Of a stretch of DNA of 64,000 nucleotides, positions 25,664-37,100 are shown in pieces (positions within the stretch are counted from its first letter, which is position 1; every line of letters begins with the position of its first letter). Origin of the DNA: Antitrichia curtipendula (lineage: Eukaryota; Streptophyta; Bryopsida; Hypnales; Leucodontaceae). Made by a program: the position numbers and the translations under genes. The stretch covers positions 22,216,981 to 22,280,980 of the forward strand of contig OX579640.1 of NCBI GenBank assembly GCA_951230915.1, given 5' to 3'. The notes below the pieces were generated by a model. That model was not told the origin of the DNA. It saw only the letters and a program-made list of their open reading frames with translations, and did not search any database.

Positions 25664-27344
25664 CCCCTAAAGGACCAAACACCGTTTTTTGACAACATAG
25701 CGTTTTTGGGCAGCTCACCACGAATGGAATTTTTTTTTTTTTTCTTTGAAATTTTCACACAAGATGTGCCCGAGGAGTAGCTTTAGGGCCCAACAATTTT
25801 CATAACTTTTGACCACATGGTTAAAAAGTTATGGTATGATATGTAGTTTTCATTGTTCGACGGGCAACCCGGGCAGCAAAAAAAACTTCTTTAAAAATCA
25901 TTTTCTAGAGAAATAAAAATTTGAAATTGGTTCTCTACATTTATGTGCACAAGGAAAGCTTTGAATCATTCCACTTTGATTTATGAGATGAAAGTTATGA
26001 GGAATTTTAGTTGTGGGTAGTTTGCGGGTAGTTATGGAATCTCTACTCTAAAATAAACTTTGAAGTCCTTTATTTAACTCAATTTTCAATATTTTGGGAA
26101 AAAAATATAAACACAAGGTGTAGATCCTTTATTACAACATTATAATCGTTTGGATTGGCATTTTCAATTCCATAATTAAATCCTTAACAATTTAGTGTTT
26201 TGAATCATTTTCTACTTCTTTCTACTTACTATATTTTTCCTATATGTTGTACATTTCCAAATGATTTGAAATTTTTCAAGCATGTAGCTAACTTGCTTTG
26301 AAGAATTAATCCAAAGAGTTACCACCATTTTGGACAATTTTTCAAACAAATGTGACCATGTGAAGTGCAGCTGCCCGGTTTTTCGCAGGGACAGAAAAAG
26401 GGTTTTTGTCACTTCAAATGCTAATATCTTGCAATCTACACGGTGGAAATTTCTGAATTTTTTTCCACATCTTCTCAAACTAGTTTACTACAAGATCCTA
26501 CGGTCACATGTGTCCCAAATTGTTTTTTTTCCAAAATTTGGTATTTGTACTAGAAATGGCAGTTTGGGAGCGTTTTTTGTGAAAACATAGTCAAGGGTGA
26601 ATGCAAGAAAGACCGTCCACTTTGCGTAGCGTTTTCCACAGTACTCATGTTTTTTTTGGGAGTACTGTATAATTAGAAAAACAATTTAAAAAAAATCTGA
26701 AAAATATGTTCAATGTATACACCTTTAAGAAGAAGTTACCCTAGGAAGGAAAAGCATAGAAAAATTCTCTAAGTAGGAGAACTGAAAAAGTGCAAAATCT
26801 CATGAAAATAGGTACTTTCACATTTTAATTTGTAAAAAATAGGAAAAACAATTTTTAAGGAAACTAAAAATTGGCCATTTGGGAGGACTTTATAGGAAAG
26901 ACATTTCACCAAAAAAATGATCTTGAAACAATTTTGAATGTTCAGAACTGCGCGCGCAAGGGAGCCCTGTTTGCACGTATGTGGAGGGCATAAAATAAAA
27001 TATTTTTAAATTTCCTTTGGTAGATACATGACTTCCTACTATGGGAATAGACCATAGAAATTTCAAATCTAGATCATTAATTTTGGATTCTCCCCAGTAC
27101 TAAAAACCCCTAAACTGCAAAGTGTGACAAATTAGCTAAATTGAAATTTAAATATAAAATGATTTTTAAATATTTTTGAAAAATAAGGGATCTAAACAAG
27201 ATCAGGTTAGCCATCTTAAAAAAAAAATTCAAGTTAATTGGATTCATTCTTCAAAAGTTATAGCCGATAACAAGTTCGACACGTCAAGTGTGACAAAAAA
27301 TAATACTAGTCTTTCTTGCATTCACCCTCAAAAACCTTTAGGGG
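25664..27344. mobile_element. TTAA-flanked MITE interrupted by a nested element
   Basis: Perfect TTAA copies lie at 25660-25663 and 27345-27348, with ends CCCCTAAAGGACCAAAC and AACCTTTAGGGG. Without the nested 733-bp insert and its duplicated target it is about 0.94 kb, close to its relative at 18504-19428. Confidence 0.9.
26595..27327. mobile_element. Nested 733-bp TIR element with TCAA target duplication
   Basis: The ends are perfect 19-bp inverted repeats, GGGTGAATGCAAGAAAGAC and its complement. TCAA flanks both sides (26591-26594 and 27328-27331). The related element at 18504-19428 shows the uninterrupted target CATAGTCAAGGAA, which fixes the boundaries. The interior is non-coding. I cannot assign the superfamily. 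Confidence 0.9.
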
Positions 27345-27348
27345 TTAA

Positions 27349-27925
27349 AACATCTACAATAAGTCCTTTTAATTTTTTTGGCCCCTTTAATACCCCGTAT
27401 AGGTGTTAGTACAGCTTCCAAAAAGTCATTGGGCACTTTCAGTTGCTGGGCTCTTTACTCATTTCAACATGTGCTTCATCAGTATAAAAAGCATGTGCAT
27501 ATAAGCTTTATGTTTCTGAAATAGTTCATTTGCTAAACCATCGTCTTCACAGCGACACGTCTTCACGGCTATAACAAATTCATAGTCACTTCGTCCACCA
27601 CACGGAGACTCAAGTCGGCCGTCTGCACGCTCTCCCTCTTGTCGGCATGTTCATTTCGCTCATACCGGTACGGTATTCCACTTCAGTTATGCAGCCTATT
27701 TATACCTCCTCATCAACACCCATCACATCTCCAAATCTTAAAAGTTAGCCAGTTTTCTCATGCCAGCGTAGATCACTTTTTTTCTCATCCGGTGCAGAGC
27801 TTGTGTTGTCGGTGTCAAGGCTTGAGAGGCGTAGAAATCAGTTAGAGTTCTGTTGGAAGTGTGGTGATTCCTGCTTCAAAGTTCAAAGTTTGGCGATAGA
27901 ATTGATAACGGCAGAGAGGTCGAGA
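27349..27925. other. Region upstream of the first gene-island ORF
   Basis: Base composition shifts to gene-like values. TATA-like strings occur (TATAAAAAGC near 27482, TATTTATACC near 27698), so this probably contains a promoter for the plus-strand ORF below. This is suggestive only. Confidence 0.3.
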
Positions 27926-28270
27926 ATGAATTGTTGTCGTAGTATGAAAAGAGCTTCTGAACGAGAGAGGGTTCAGGAGAGTGTGCAAAGGACCGACCAC
28001 GATCAAGCCCTGTGGGATGCGTACGTTGAGGAGTCGTTAAAGGCGAAAGCAAGGTGCGATGAGCTCTGGAGAGAGAAGATGGACGAAGAACGGCGGACGT
28101 CGTTGCTCTTGGAGCCAGAGGCAGCAGCCGTGGCTAGATCATCGTTCGAAAACAGCGACGAGTTCGGATTTGGGGAAATTGCGAGTATTGGCAAGGAGAG
28201 GTGGAGGAGGCTGCAAACTAGGCTGGGCAGGGCCTTTCAGGGATCATTTCTTTCGCAATCTGCACATTAG
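27926..28270 (+). CDS. Hypothetical charged protein, 114 residues
   Basis: An open frame starts at ATG 27926 (MNCCRSMKRASERERV) and ends at 28270; the frame is open further upstream to 27803. It is rich in Glu, Arg and Ala (for example residues ERRTSLLLEPEAAAVARSS), suggesting a helical, soluble protein. The GC content is clearly above the surrounding repeat DNA. I do not recognise a family. It could be the first exon of a gene that continues towards 28.8-29.3 kb, but I could not establish a splice pair with correct phase. Confidence 0.35.
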   Translation: MNCCRSMKRASERERVQESVQRTDHDQALWDAYVEESLKAKARCDELWREKMDEERRTSLLLEPEAAAVARSSFENSDEFGFGEIASIGKERWRRLQTRLGRAFQGSFLSQSAH

Positions 28271-28829
28271 TTGCGGAGATTGGGCTTGCAACTCTCGTCT
28301 TTGAACCCTAAATGGGGTCTGTCTTAGCAGTTTTGACTGGGTCATAGGAGGACTTTTTTGGTTCGATTTCGTTTACTTTGTGACCCTAGCATGCCCGGTT
28401 CTTCATCGACCCTAAAAGATTCGACTCCACAATATTGGTCGTTTTAAAACCTGATCCTTGATCTTTCAGGGGCTAGCTAGAGAGGCTTCGGCTGCTGCAA
28501 TCGATCTTGTCCATAGTTTGTGAGATCCATGTGACTGTACAGAGCTTGTTGCCTTCCAAGATGCGAAATTATTTTGACCGCTGTATAGTTAGTAGATTTT
28601 TGTTGGATCGGAGCTGAAGCTGGAGTGCATTGCTTCCGAGACATGAGCCGTCCCGTTCACTTTGCACGTGTTGCGCTGGTGGTATGTGCTCAGTCTGGGG
28701 CGGGGCTTGGGGCTTGATGGAATTGCATTTGAAATTCTTAATTTTTTTAAGAACTTTTAACTTCTTCAACCTAATGCGTTTTCACATCGCTTTTGCAGTT
28801 CTTCTGTCGGCTTTAAAAATGTGGCTTAA

Positions 28830-29285
28830 ATGTTGAATTCTAAATGTGGGTATTTTTCAACTCTTAGTTCACTAGTAGGGGCAGAACTACAACTCACAGG
28901 CAATATAATCGAGGTTGGAACTTCAATGTACTCTGCTGTGGATGAATCTACGGAATTTCCACTGATCCTCAACTACTTCGAAGTTTATCAAGCCCGTGAT
29001 GTTCTCGACATCCATAATGTTGATTCTTGTCAGCAATTCGCTTTAATTGAGAGGAAAAATTACGATTGTCCTATCGGTGAAAAGTTTGTTGTGTTCGGGG
29101 TTGTGCTTGACTGTCTCGATCCCAACCAATGTGAAGAATTTGGGTTGCAGTCGCCACACCAGGTAAATTTCATCCGACTGCCGGCTCAGTCGTACAATCA
29201 ATTATGCTTCCAATTTAACGGGAATCATAATTCTCGTTGTTGGATTGATGTTTGGGATTCATTTCGTAAGTGCATGTTCAGCTGA
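28830..29285 (+). CDS. Hypothetical protein or exon, 151 codons
   Basis: This open frame starts at ATG 28830 just after an in-frame TAA. The composition is that of a folded domain, with mixed hydrophobic and polar residues, six or more cysteines and segments such as GEKFVVFGVVLDCLD. Acceptor-like sequences (TTTTGCAG at 28791-28798, CTAGTAG near 28876) suggest it may be a 3' exon rather than a complete gene. It ends 20 bp before the stop of the convergent rhomboid gene. No family recognised. Confidence 0.4.
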   Translation: MLNSKCGYFSTLSSLVGAELQLTGNIIEVGTSMYSAVDESTEFPLILNYFEVYQARDVLDIHNVDSCQQFALIERKNYDCPIGEKFVVFGVVLDCLDPNQCEEFGLQSPHQVNFIRLPAQSYNQLCFQFNGNHNSRCWIDVWDSFRKCMFS

Positions 29286-29304
29286 TTGTAATCCCCAACA
29301 GAAT

Positions 29305-30778
29305 CTACCCTTTCTTCTTCGTTCTACCTCTCTTGATCTTCCGCCAAAAGTGAATTCCTGATAAAGCTCCCGCAACAGCTCCAGCATGTGTGGTCCGAGT
29401 ACCATCCTGCAGTTGTAATCCGTAATGTTCAAATCATGAAACAAGAAGTAGTGCCTTTATTCTCGTGTAGATCACTTTCCAATTGTAACATGGCATTACT
29501 TTCTGAAGAAATTCATCAATTGATAGAAAGTATGTGATATGAGACTAACCTGATACATGTCAAATATATCAGCCAGTATGAGATATGCTCCCTGGACCAT
29601 TGCATATCCTGGGCTTAATTTCAAACATGGGAAATTCTGATATTTGAAGCTGCATCATGTTATGCTTGACAAGGTGGCATATTTATCCCTTTGATTTCAT
29701 AAATGATGGTATAATCCCTTCTGCCAACAGTTGGTTACAATTTGCTGGGACTGTAGCACTGGTTGGATGGAGCCAATTAATAGGTACCAAAACTCTATGG
29801 ACATCATAGAGTTATTGACTGATCTTTGCAAAACACGATCAAGATTTGGAGTACCTAGTATGATCACTTACAAATACAATTGCAGGGACTGGAAATAAGT
29901 AATTTGCCAGAATAATGTGATGTGGAAATAGCAGAACATGTATTACCACCAGTGCATTTGTTGGTGCAGCTGCCCCCTACAATCAAGAGACCAGTACGTT
30001 ATGTGGCCAACTGACCCTGCAATCGCGCCCACCAGGTAGACCATCAACATATAAGAGCCTCCATATATTCGTGCAATCTGGTCCCATGCACAATCATTGT
30101 AACTCTCATCAAACTTGGACACCAGGCCTATCTAACAGCAAAGTGCATGTATTCTCAGAGCTTTGTTCCAGCATTTGCTAAATACTAAGAATGAGACAGG
30201 CGAGTGTACAAGAGCAGTTAATACCTCGCCTCCGAAAAAATATAGACCCAGCATGTCCTCGATGAGGTGTCCAACCTGTTGTTACTGATGCTATAGGTGA
30301 GAATCGTGTGCAGTCTACCACGTAGCACTGAATCAACTGAGACCTATTACAAATCGGCCGCAGAGAATGGATTCAGTATCTTACATCAACCGCAAGCCTC
30401 AAAGGTGGAAAGTAACCAGCTTCAGGAGAGATTTAGTTATGCCAAGGGAACGGACGCTTCTCTGAATAAAGGACACTATATTATATACACTAGGATCAAA
30501 GAGCAGTGAAGTCCGGTAGGCGTTAAGGTTGTTAAAATAATGCTTCGAAGAGTCGATATATAAACGAAACGCTGCTAAGTTGTAAAATCATAAATTTAGA
30601 CCAGAGCATATCACCATTTGCACACAACTGAGTCAATCTGCAATCCTCTTGCACAAATTCTTGCAGCATAAAAAAATTACGTACCATCCAGTTCCTAAGC
30701 ATCCAGTACCTCTGGAGCTTGTGTTTGCCACAAAATGTAAACCGCAAAATTTGCAATAATCAAACCCCACATCGGCAC
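29305..30778 (-). pseudogene. Decayed rhomboid-family (mitochondrial RBL-type) gene
   Basis: Five exon-like segments on the minus strand read as a plant rhomboid. 30710-30778 is TM1 (GLIIANFAVYILWQTQAPE). 30225-30343 covers GRLHTILT, then GHLIEDMLGLYFFGGE. 29872-30077 covers IARIYGGSYMLMVYLVGAIA, then TNALVVIHVLLFP and YLFPVPAIVF. 29550-29608 covers VQGAYLILADIFDMYQ. 29305-29406 covers THAGAVAGALSGIHFW and stops at 29305. Most have GT/AG borders. The catalytic-serine motif GASGAVNA of active plant rhomboids appears as GAAAPTNA, while the histidine segment is retained. Breaks: a one-base frameshift at about 30273-30277; a frame change plus loss of roughly 26 residues before GAAAP; and a phase mismatch between the exons at 29872 and 29608. 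N-terminal targeting exons are not resolved; the frame at 31387-31620 (minus) may belong. Confidence 0.75.
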
Positions 30779-31620
30779 CTGGTATAAACTGTTTCATCAT
30801 TACAGGAAATTTTTAGTCAGTGATCAATATTTCAAATTAACGTCGGAATAAATTTTGATCATTCGATTTGACTTTTGGATTGTCTGCAATACTAGGGACT
30901 TCTCCATTTACGCTCGATGTGACTCGCTCCATATGATGCATGTGTGTGCGCAAGAGAAGAGATAATTAATTAGAAATCAAACAAGTCCTTGGTCATGGAT
31001 CAACTCGAAGAACTGTTTCACTTTCTCTTGCACAAGCTCAAGAGTCTTATGCTATCCCCCTTGATGAACAATTCGCATAACCTTAGACAGTCGTTAGTTT
31101 TATGTAAGTGAGGTTCTTTTGATCATACTCTGTCCTCCCGACCACCTCCTATTGCAGAAACGCCATTCAATCTGAAACCGTTATTGTGAGGTTTGTGAGA
31201 AAAAAGAAATTGTACTCATTCTTGGTTTTAAATCACTCAAGTGGACAACAATTATTTTTACCGGTGTTTCCTATAGGTCTTCAATGATTTCGGTCATTAC
31301 AAGAGGGTTAACGAAGTCCGGACAATCCATAGTCAAAAGAAAATGCACGAGTAATAACTCCGAGTGGCGCTTTCAAGACGCAACTCTCAACGGTAGTTTA
31401 TTCTAACGGAGTAATGAGAAGTAGGGAGGCTTGCCCGAAGGTATTGGAGGTACTGAAGCCACGAACCGTATCTTATTTTGGCAATTTCACCCTCGAATTC
31501 CCAACTCCTCTCCACCTTCCCTGTTGGATGAAACCTTTCGGTTGTGATCCTTGGCTCCACAAGGATTGAGTTGCGGTGAACTCCAAAAGCTGGCAAGGCG
31601 AAAAAACCTTTCCTAATCAT
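30779..31620 (-). other. Possible 5' part of the rhomboid gene; otherwise unresolved
   Basis: The only notable frame is 31387-31620 (minus, 77 codons, reading RKGFFALPAFGVHRNSILVE), which is basic and hydroxylated like an organelle presequence region. Placement is by position only. Confidence 0.25.
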
Positions 31621-33499
31621 AAAAAATCACACGACAACAATAAGTGCCGATATTCGCAACTGTAGTTGCAATTTTGGAGTCAAGTTTATCTACTTAAGGT
31701 ATGAAATAAGTATAAGGAAATCAGTCCATTACTCCACTACAAGAACTGGATTGACTTTCCGCAGCGGATTAACTCTTGAATATGACATCTTAATTGACTA
31801 AATCTTAAGTTGGTTTTCTCGAGCGGAAATGCCATTACAAGCGGCAAACAATCAGACACTTGATAGCGGAGGCACAAACGATGTGATGAAAGATATAGAT
31901 AAATAGATAGATATTTATGAAGCATTACCCGCAAAGGAGCTCACAATTCTTTTCAAGAGAGTTGACACCTCACTCCGTTTGGCCGCACACGTTGTAGAAT
32001 GAGTCCTGTATGCAAAGGTGTGCAAATCGCGGGCAGTGTGGCAAGCTTGAGAGGTTCTGTCCTTAACAGGTGAAAGGGAAGAGCATTTTGAGGCTATTGA
32101 GCAGCGCCATAAACCATTTTCCGTAAAGGCGATCTGTTTTGAGCTAAATCGCCTGATCAGCAACTGCGCAAGCATGGCGCCTGTCACTGTTAACCAAAAC
32201 TGAGTGCCTTTCTGGTCACATGCGTAGTAATGCATACACAGCACTTCCAAATAATAGGTCGTATCTTCTGACCTAACTGACATTTGCAGCTCATATCCTT
32301 AAGATTCCATACTGTTACCGGGAGCCAAATTGAATGAAGCAGACCTAAATTTTGATCTGCTGCTGCTTTCACTTGAACTCTTAATAAGTCATACTTCAAT
32401 TCATTTGTGATTATTTCCCAGTTCAGATTCTCTCTGGAATAACCTTGTAGATGCCCTAACACTAAAATTTATCTTACTTCCAGGAGAAACCCGATCTCCT
32501 CAACCTCTCTTCCTCTTCATGAATTCCGGAAATATCGTTTGCAACTAATATCCTGAGTGCGATTACGTGCATGTCCTGTATCCAAACCTCTTGCAATAGC
32601 GACATCCGTCAAATTTTGAGAGATAGCCTCTAATTCGTTTGACAGAAGAGAATAACAGCGTGTAGCCATAACCTTACTTCCTGGAACATATGAGCCTCTA
32701 GATGCTCGACTTCTTCTTCCTCATCACCAAAGTCCGAAAATATCGTTTGCAGCAAATATCCTCAGTCCTTTATCCAATCTTCTTGGAATATCGACAAGAA
32801 GCAATTTTCGAGTGATAATCTTCGTTCCACAGCAGAGCATAATAGTCTCTAGCCATATGCAAGACACAGTCGAGCTTTCTATTACAGAATCATCAATTCA
32901 GCAGTTCTACGCACTTCATTACTGGCAGAGTCAGTCTTCCCTTCGCTTCTGAATAATTGTGAATTCAATTGCCTGCGGTCTGCATTCACACCAGGTGCCA
33001 ACCTCTCCAAACAGGGGGCTAATAAAACTTGACACGAGCATCCGAGCGAAATCACGTATCACCACAAAGCACAAACACAGAGATTCTTCACGTTGTTTCC
33101 TCTCTTCCGCGGATTCGCTCCGAACAGAGCGGCTCTTCCATAAAACATGAGTTCCGACTGCGAGTTTGCCGGAACATAGGAGATCGAGAAAGGCGCATCA
33201 TGCTGTAAACCCTTTCAAACGTCTATTCCACCAGCATTTTGCGCTCAAAACATCGCTACCATATTCTAATGCGAGGGGAGACTGACGCGAACAATTCAAA
33301 AACGAATTACCAACACGAACAAGAAGCCGCTACTGGATGATGAAGGCTCCTTACACTCATCACACTCAAGGGCGAAACTCGAAGCAGCGGTGCCGGTTCT
33401 CAACCACAGAAACAGGTTATAGTTTCTTGGGATACCCCTGGATATCAATCCAAGTGGTGGTCGTAATCGCTGAGCCTGTCCAGTGTCCACTCTCCTAGT
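31621..33499. other. Unresolved gene-island sequence with a tandem duplication
   Basis: Minus-strand frames at 31915-32283 and 32190-32462 have protein-like composition (for example VQVKAAADQNLGLLHSIWLP), but I recognise no family and could not chain exons. A unit of about 195 bp is duplicated at roughly 32470-32660 and 32665-32860; shared words include AAATATCGTTTGCA and AATATCCT. It may be a decayed or unknown gene divergent from SPO11-1. Confidence 0.3.
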
Positions 33500-33500
33500 G

Positions 33501-34180
33501 TCTCGCTTTGCTTCTTGGCTTGGTAGTGCTCACATTGCAATTGATGGCGGGTAGAACTTCCGATTCCTCAAACTTACTCCTGCACATTTAAAGCAACTTT
33601 CGAATTCTTCCGTACTACTTCCAATTGCGACGTTTCATTTTCTACAATTAGTTCATACTCGTCTTCATTGATTACTCCCCTTTCCCTCTCTCAACAAGTC
33701 CTGTCAACTGCAGGTTGATTTTCTCGCTTTGGTTTCTTGGCTTGCTGGTGCGTGAAATTGCAACCTGAGAGGCAGTGTACTTGCAGGCGTGATGGCGGAT
33801 AGAACCTCCGATTCCACAAACTTACTTCCGCACATTCAAAGCAAGTCTTACTTTTTTTCCTGCTGCTTCTCTCAGTGCTATGTTCGAAAATTCATTGTTT
33901 ACAATTTCATTCTATTTGATTGTGATCCTTTGAATGTTGCTTCAATTCGAGTGTCCAAGTCGCGTCAACTGCAGATTGATGTTATCGCTTTCCTTTTTTG
34001 ACTCGCTGGTGCTTGTTTTGTGACAGGTAGAGGATGTACAGTTTTGACGGCGGGTGGAACTTCCGATTCCGCAAACTTACTACCGCACATTCAAAGCAAG
34101 TTGTTACTCCCTACCGCTTCTATGTTGGGAAATTCAACACTACATTTTACATTAGCCTTGAGTTACTTCTAGACCGATTG
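33501..34180 (+). repeat. Triplicated promoter plus exon-1 cassette of SPO11-1
   Basis: Three tandem units with periods of about 248 and 255 bp each contain a TCGCTTT..CTTGGCTTG block followed by ATGGCGG..AGAAC.TCCGATTCC and CAAACTTAC..CCGCACATT. Unit 1 (exon copy at 33543) has a TAA in the exon and lost the donor. Unit 2 (33792) is intact. Unit 3 (exon copy at about 34044) has ACG instead of ATG but keeps the GCAAGT donor. Confidence 0.85.
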
Positions 34181-37100
34181 GAAATGCTGTGTCGTGATTC
34201 TGTCACCTGCGTTGGTGAGAAGAGCCAGAGACCTCACCTTCATGCATGTATGATACGTGTGTAAGGATATGCTCATGTCTCGGTACTAGTTAAGGTCTGC
34301 GTGTGTGCGTACAGAGTTTGCAAAAAGTAGTAAATATGTCAGAATTCGCTCATGCAGGAGATTCACAGCCTAGCTAGAATGCTAGATGTGTCCTTCAACT
34401 ATGCACAATGTCGATATGGAGTGAACATTATTTTTCTGCCTGTTTGTGTATAGCCTGGACGCAGCTCCTTTCTCAAGCTGCTTAGCAATGATATCTGTAG
34501 CATTTGCAATTACAATATTTACTATTAGCTGCTATTGAAAACCTAACAACCTAGGAACATCATACTTTTTTTTTCACAGCGTTTTTGCGAGAAGTCCTTC
34601 ACGAGATATCGCGTGGTGTTCAAGCAACTGTAAGCATACCAGTTTACAGGCCTCGTGAATATCCGCTGCAGGCAAACATGAATTGGTGAGTAGAGCACAT
34701 TGAATAGTGTCTATTTAAAACAAGCTACTCATTAGGATGCTTGGGAAGTGTAAGTATGTGTAGTCCAATTTCACAAATTTTTGCTTCACTGGTCATACGG
34801 AAAAGGCTATCTTCGAATAGTTCAAACTAATTACGACTTCACGCTCCTTTGCAAAGCTTGACAATATTTGAGGAAACGACAAAATGCGAAGAGATTTCGT
34901 GCGACTCGGAAGGAGGTTCTCCAAGACTTGGTATATCCACCAGACCGAGAGCGATCTGTCGGAAGGCTTTTTTCGACACCACGTCCTTCTGAGATAGAGT
35001 TCCAGAGCAAGATGGCATGATAAATGCTTCTCACGCACTTAAAAGAATTCACTACATGACTTAATATTTCTCGTTTTGCAGTTGCAATGCTGAGAGTATT
35101 GCAAATTGTCGAAGGATTATTGCAACAGAACAGACGTGCTACGAAGAGGGATGTTTACTACACAGATACTGTTCTTCTCAAAGGTCAGAATGCTGCACTG
35201 GCTTGCACTCTTCCCCTAATAACTATTTCCTGAACATGCACACAGTTGACGCATAATTTTCATTTCGTCGTTTGCATTTCTTTCATCTCGCAGTCTGTAA
35301 CTGTGTCGGGCTCAAAAGCACAATTTTTGCAAAAGTTCACTCGACATGTTTTTGAATAAGCGCAAAATTGTCCTTGTGTTAAGAAACTTTTATTATCGTT
35401 CCAGGTCGACTAGATCAGTCAATCAACGACATATGCGTACTCTTTCACTGCAGTCGCTCTTCGCTCAATCTGGCAAGTCACTTCTTCTTCCATTGTCTGT
35501 CATTTATGACTTTAACCAACTTCATCTTCGCATTTGCATTGCTTCAACTTGTATTGGAACTTGGAAGAGTTTGCAACTCGTTGCATCAGTGGTGTAATTC
35601 AAACATATATCCTCAGTCTGCTTAAAATCAAAAGGGTCATTAATGACATTTACTGACTTCTCAAGCAGGTTGCTTCCAGCAAAGGGTGCGTTATCAATAC
35701 CATGAGTTCCTTTCTGTCTATTCTGTCTATCCTTGAAATATACACCGACTGATAGCAGTTGCAAAATCATGTTCAGTTCTTTCTCGTCCAAGCATGAGAA
35801 TACCTGTTTGAGACCTGTATTTCCAAGGCAGTGAATAAAATTAACTCATAATTTCATTTCTGAAAGTCTTGTTAGGTAATTTTTCTTATCAAAGTTGGAA
35901 ATATGAACTGTTTAATAAACAAAACATTGTACCTTGTTCGTGGAAGCAGCTTGGTGATGGGAAAGTTGTGCTACGTGGAGGAAGGACGACTAATCACTTG
36001 TTCCAAGAGAAATAGCACCAGTTGTGTAAGTTCATGAACACAGCACCTAACCATCCAGCAAAATGAGAAAATTTATGAATGTTGCAATTAAGATGCTACG
36101 CTTCGCTGTAATCCCGACTCTTAAGTTCTTGGAGTTCTTGGAAATTCTCTGCCAGTATTTCCCGGTCGAACCCTCTTGCTCTATATATTTCCACGAAAAT
36201 TTGGCATCGGAGTTTTTGTGTTTCAGCTTAAGGCGTATTAACTACAGTAATTAGAGATGCAACTTGTAAGTGAACGTCAATTTCGAGCATGTGAAAGCAG
36301 ATTATGCAACTTTAGTTATACTAGACTAGATCAGTGCATTTGATAAAGTGTTGAACCTAATTTTTTTAAAGAATACGTGTTGACAGGGCATACCTGTTCC
36401 TGTGCGTATAAATGAAGTAAGCCGTATCCTTTCATATTCGTTGAGAAAGAATAATGTCTTCTTCGGCGATTTTTGAATTTCGAGACTTAGTTAATTGAAA
36501 ACACATTATAGCCTCCTTCATGTTTTGCGCTAATTAGAAGAAAGAAAATCGATACTAGTGAAAAACTTGCAGACCTTCACTGCAAGCTCGTCAGACATAA
36601 GCAGTGGTGCGGAGTACATCCTTTTGGTAGAGAAAGAAACAGGTTTGTTCATCTTTTCTGTCATTAGTTGAGTTCCGAAGTGCATCAAAGCCATGTGAAG
36701 GACTGGCATCCCAATTTCATATAGTTAGTTGCCGCATGCATGCCTCACAAGCTACAGCTGGATAGTGCTGTAGCATGTTATTACTCACTTGTAATGATCG
36801 CTTATATTTTATCAATCGACTTATTTTCAAAGCACTAAGGATCTCCGCTTGCGCAGTTTTTCAAAGATTAGCAAACGACAAATTCTGTGCCAAGAACAGT
36901 TGCATCCTTTTAACCGTAAGTCTTCGATCCTCGACTGAACATGTCGACGAGCTCATTGGTTCTCTACAACGTTACTGAGTGTGACCTTGCTTTCAGGGAA
37001 AGGGTTATCCCGACGTCGCCACAAGAAGGTACAGAGAACCCTCTATTTCTTTTCTTTGAATGTGTCCATCCTACTTCATACTTGGGACATTCAATGAAGA

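Noticed and set aside
34793..35052. Minus-strand ORFs of 81 and 73 codons
   Set aside because: They are shadows of SPO11-1 exon 3 (34857-34930) and its introns.
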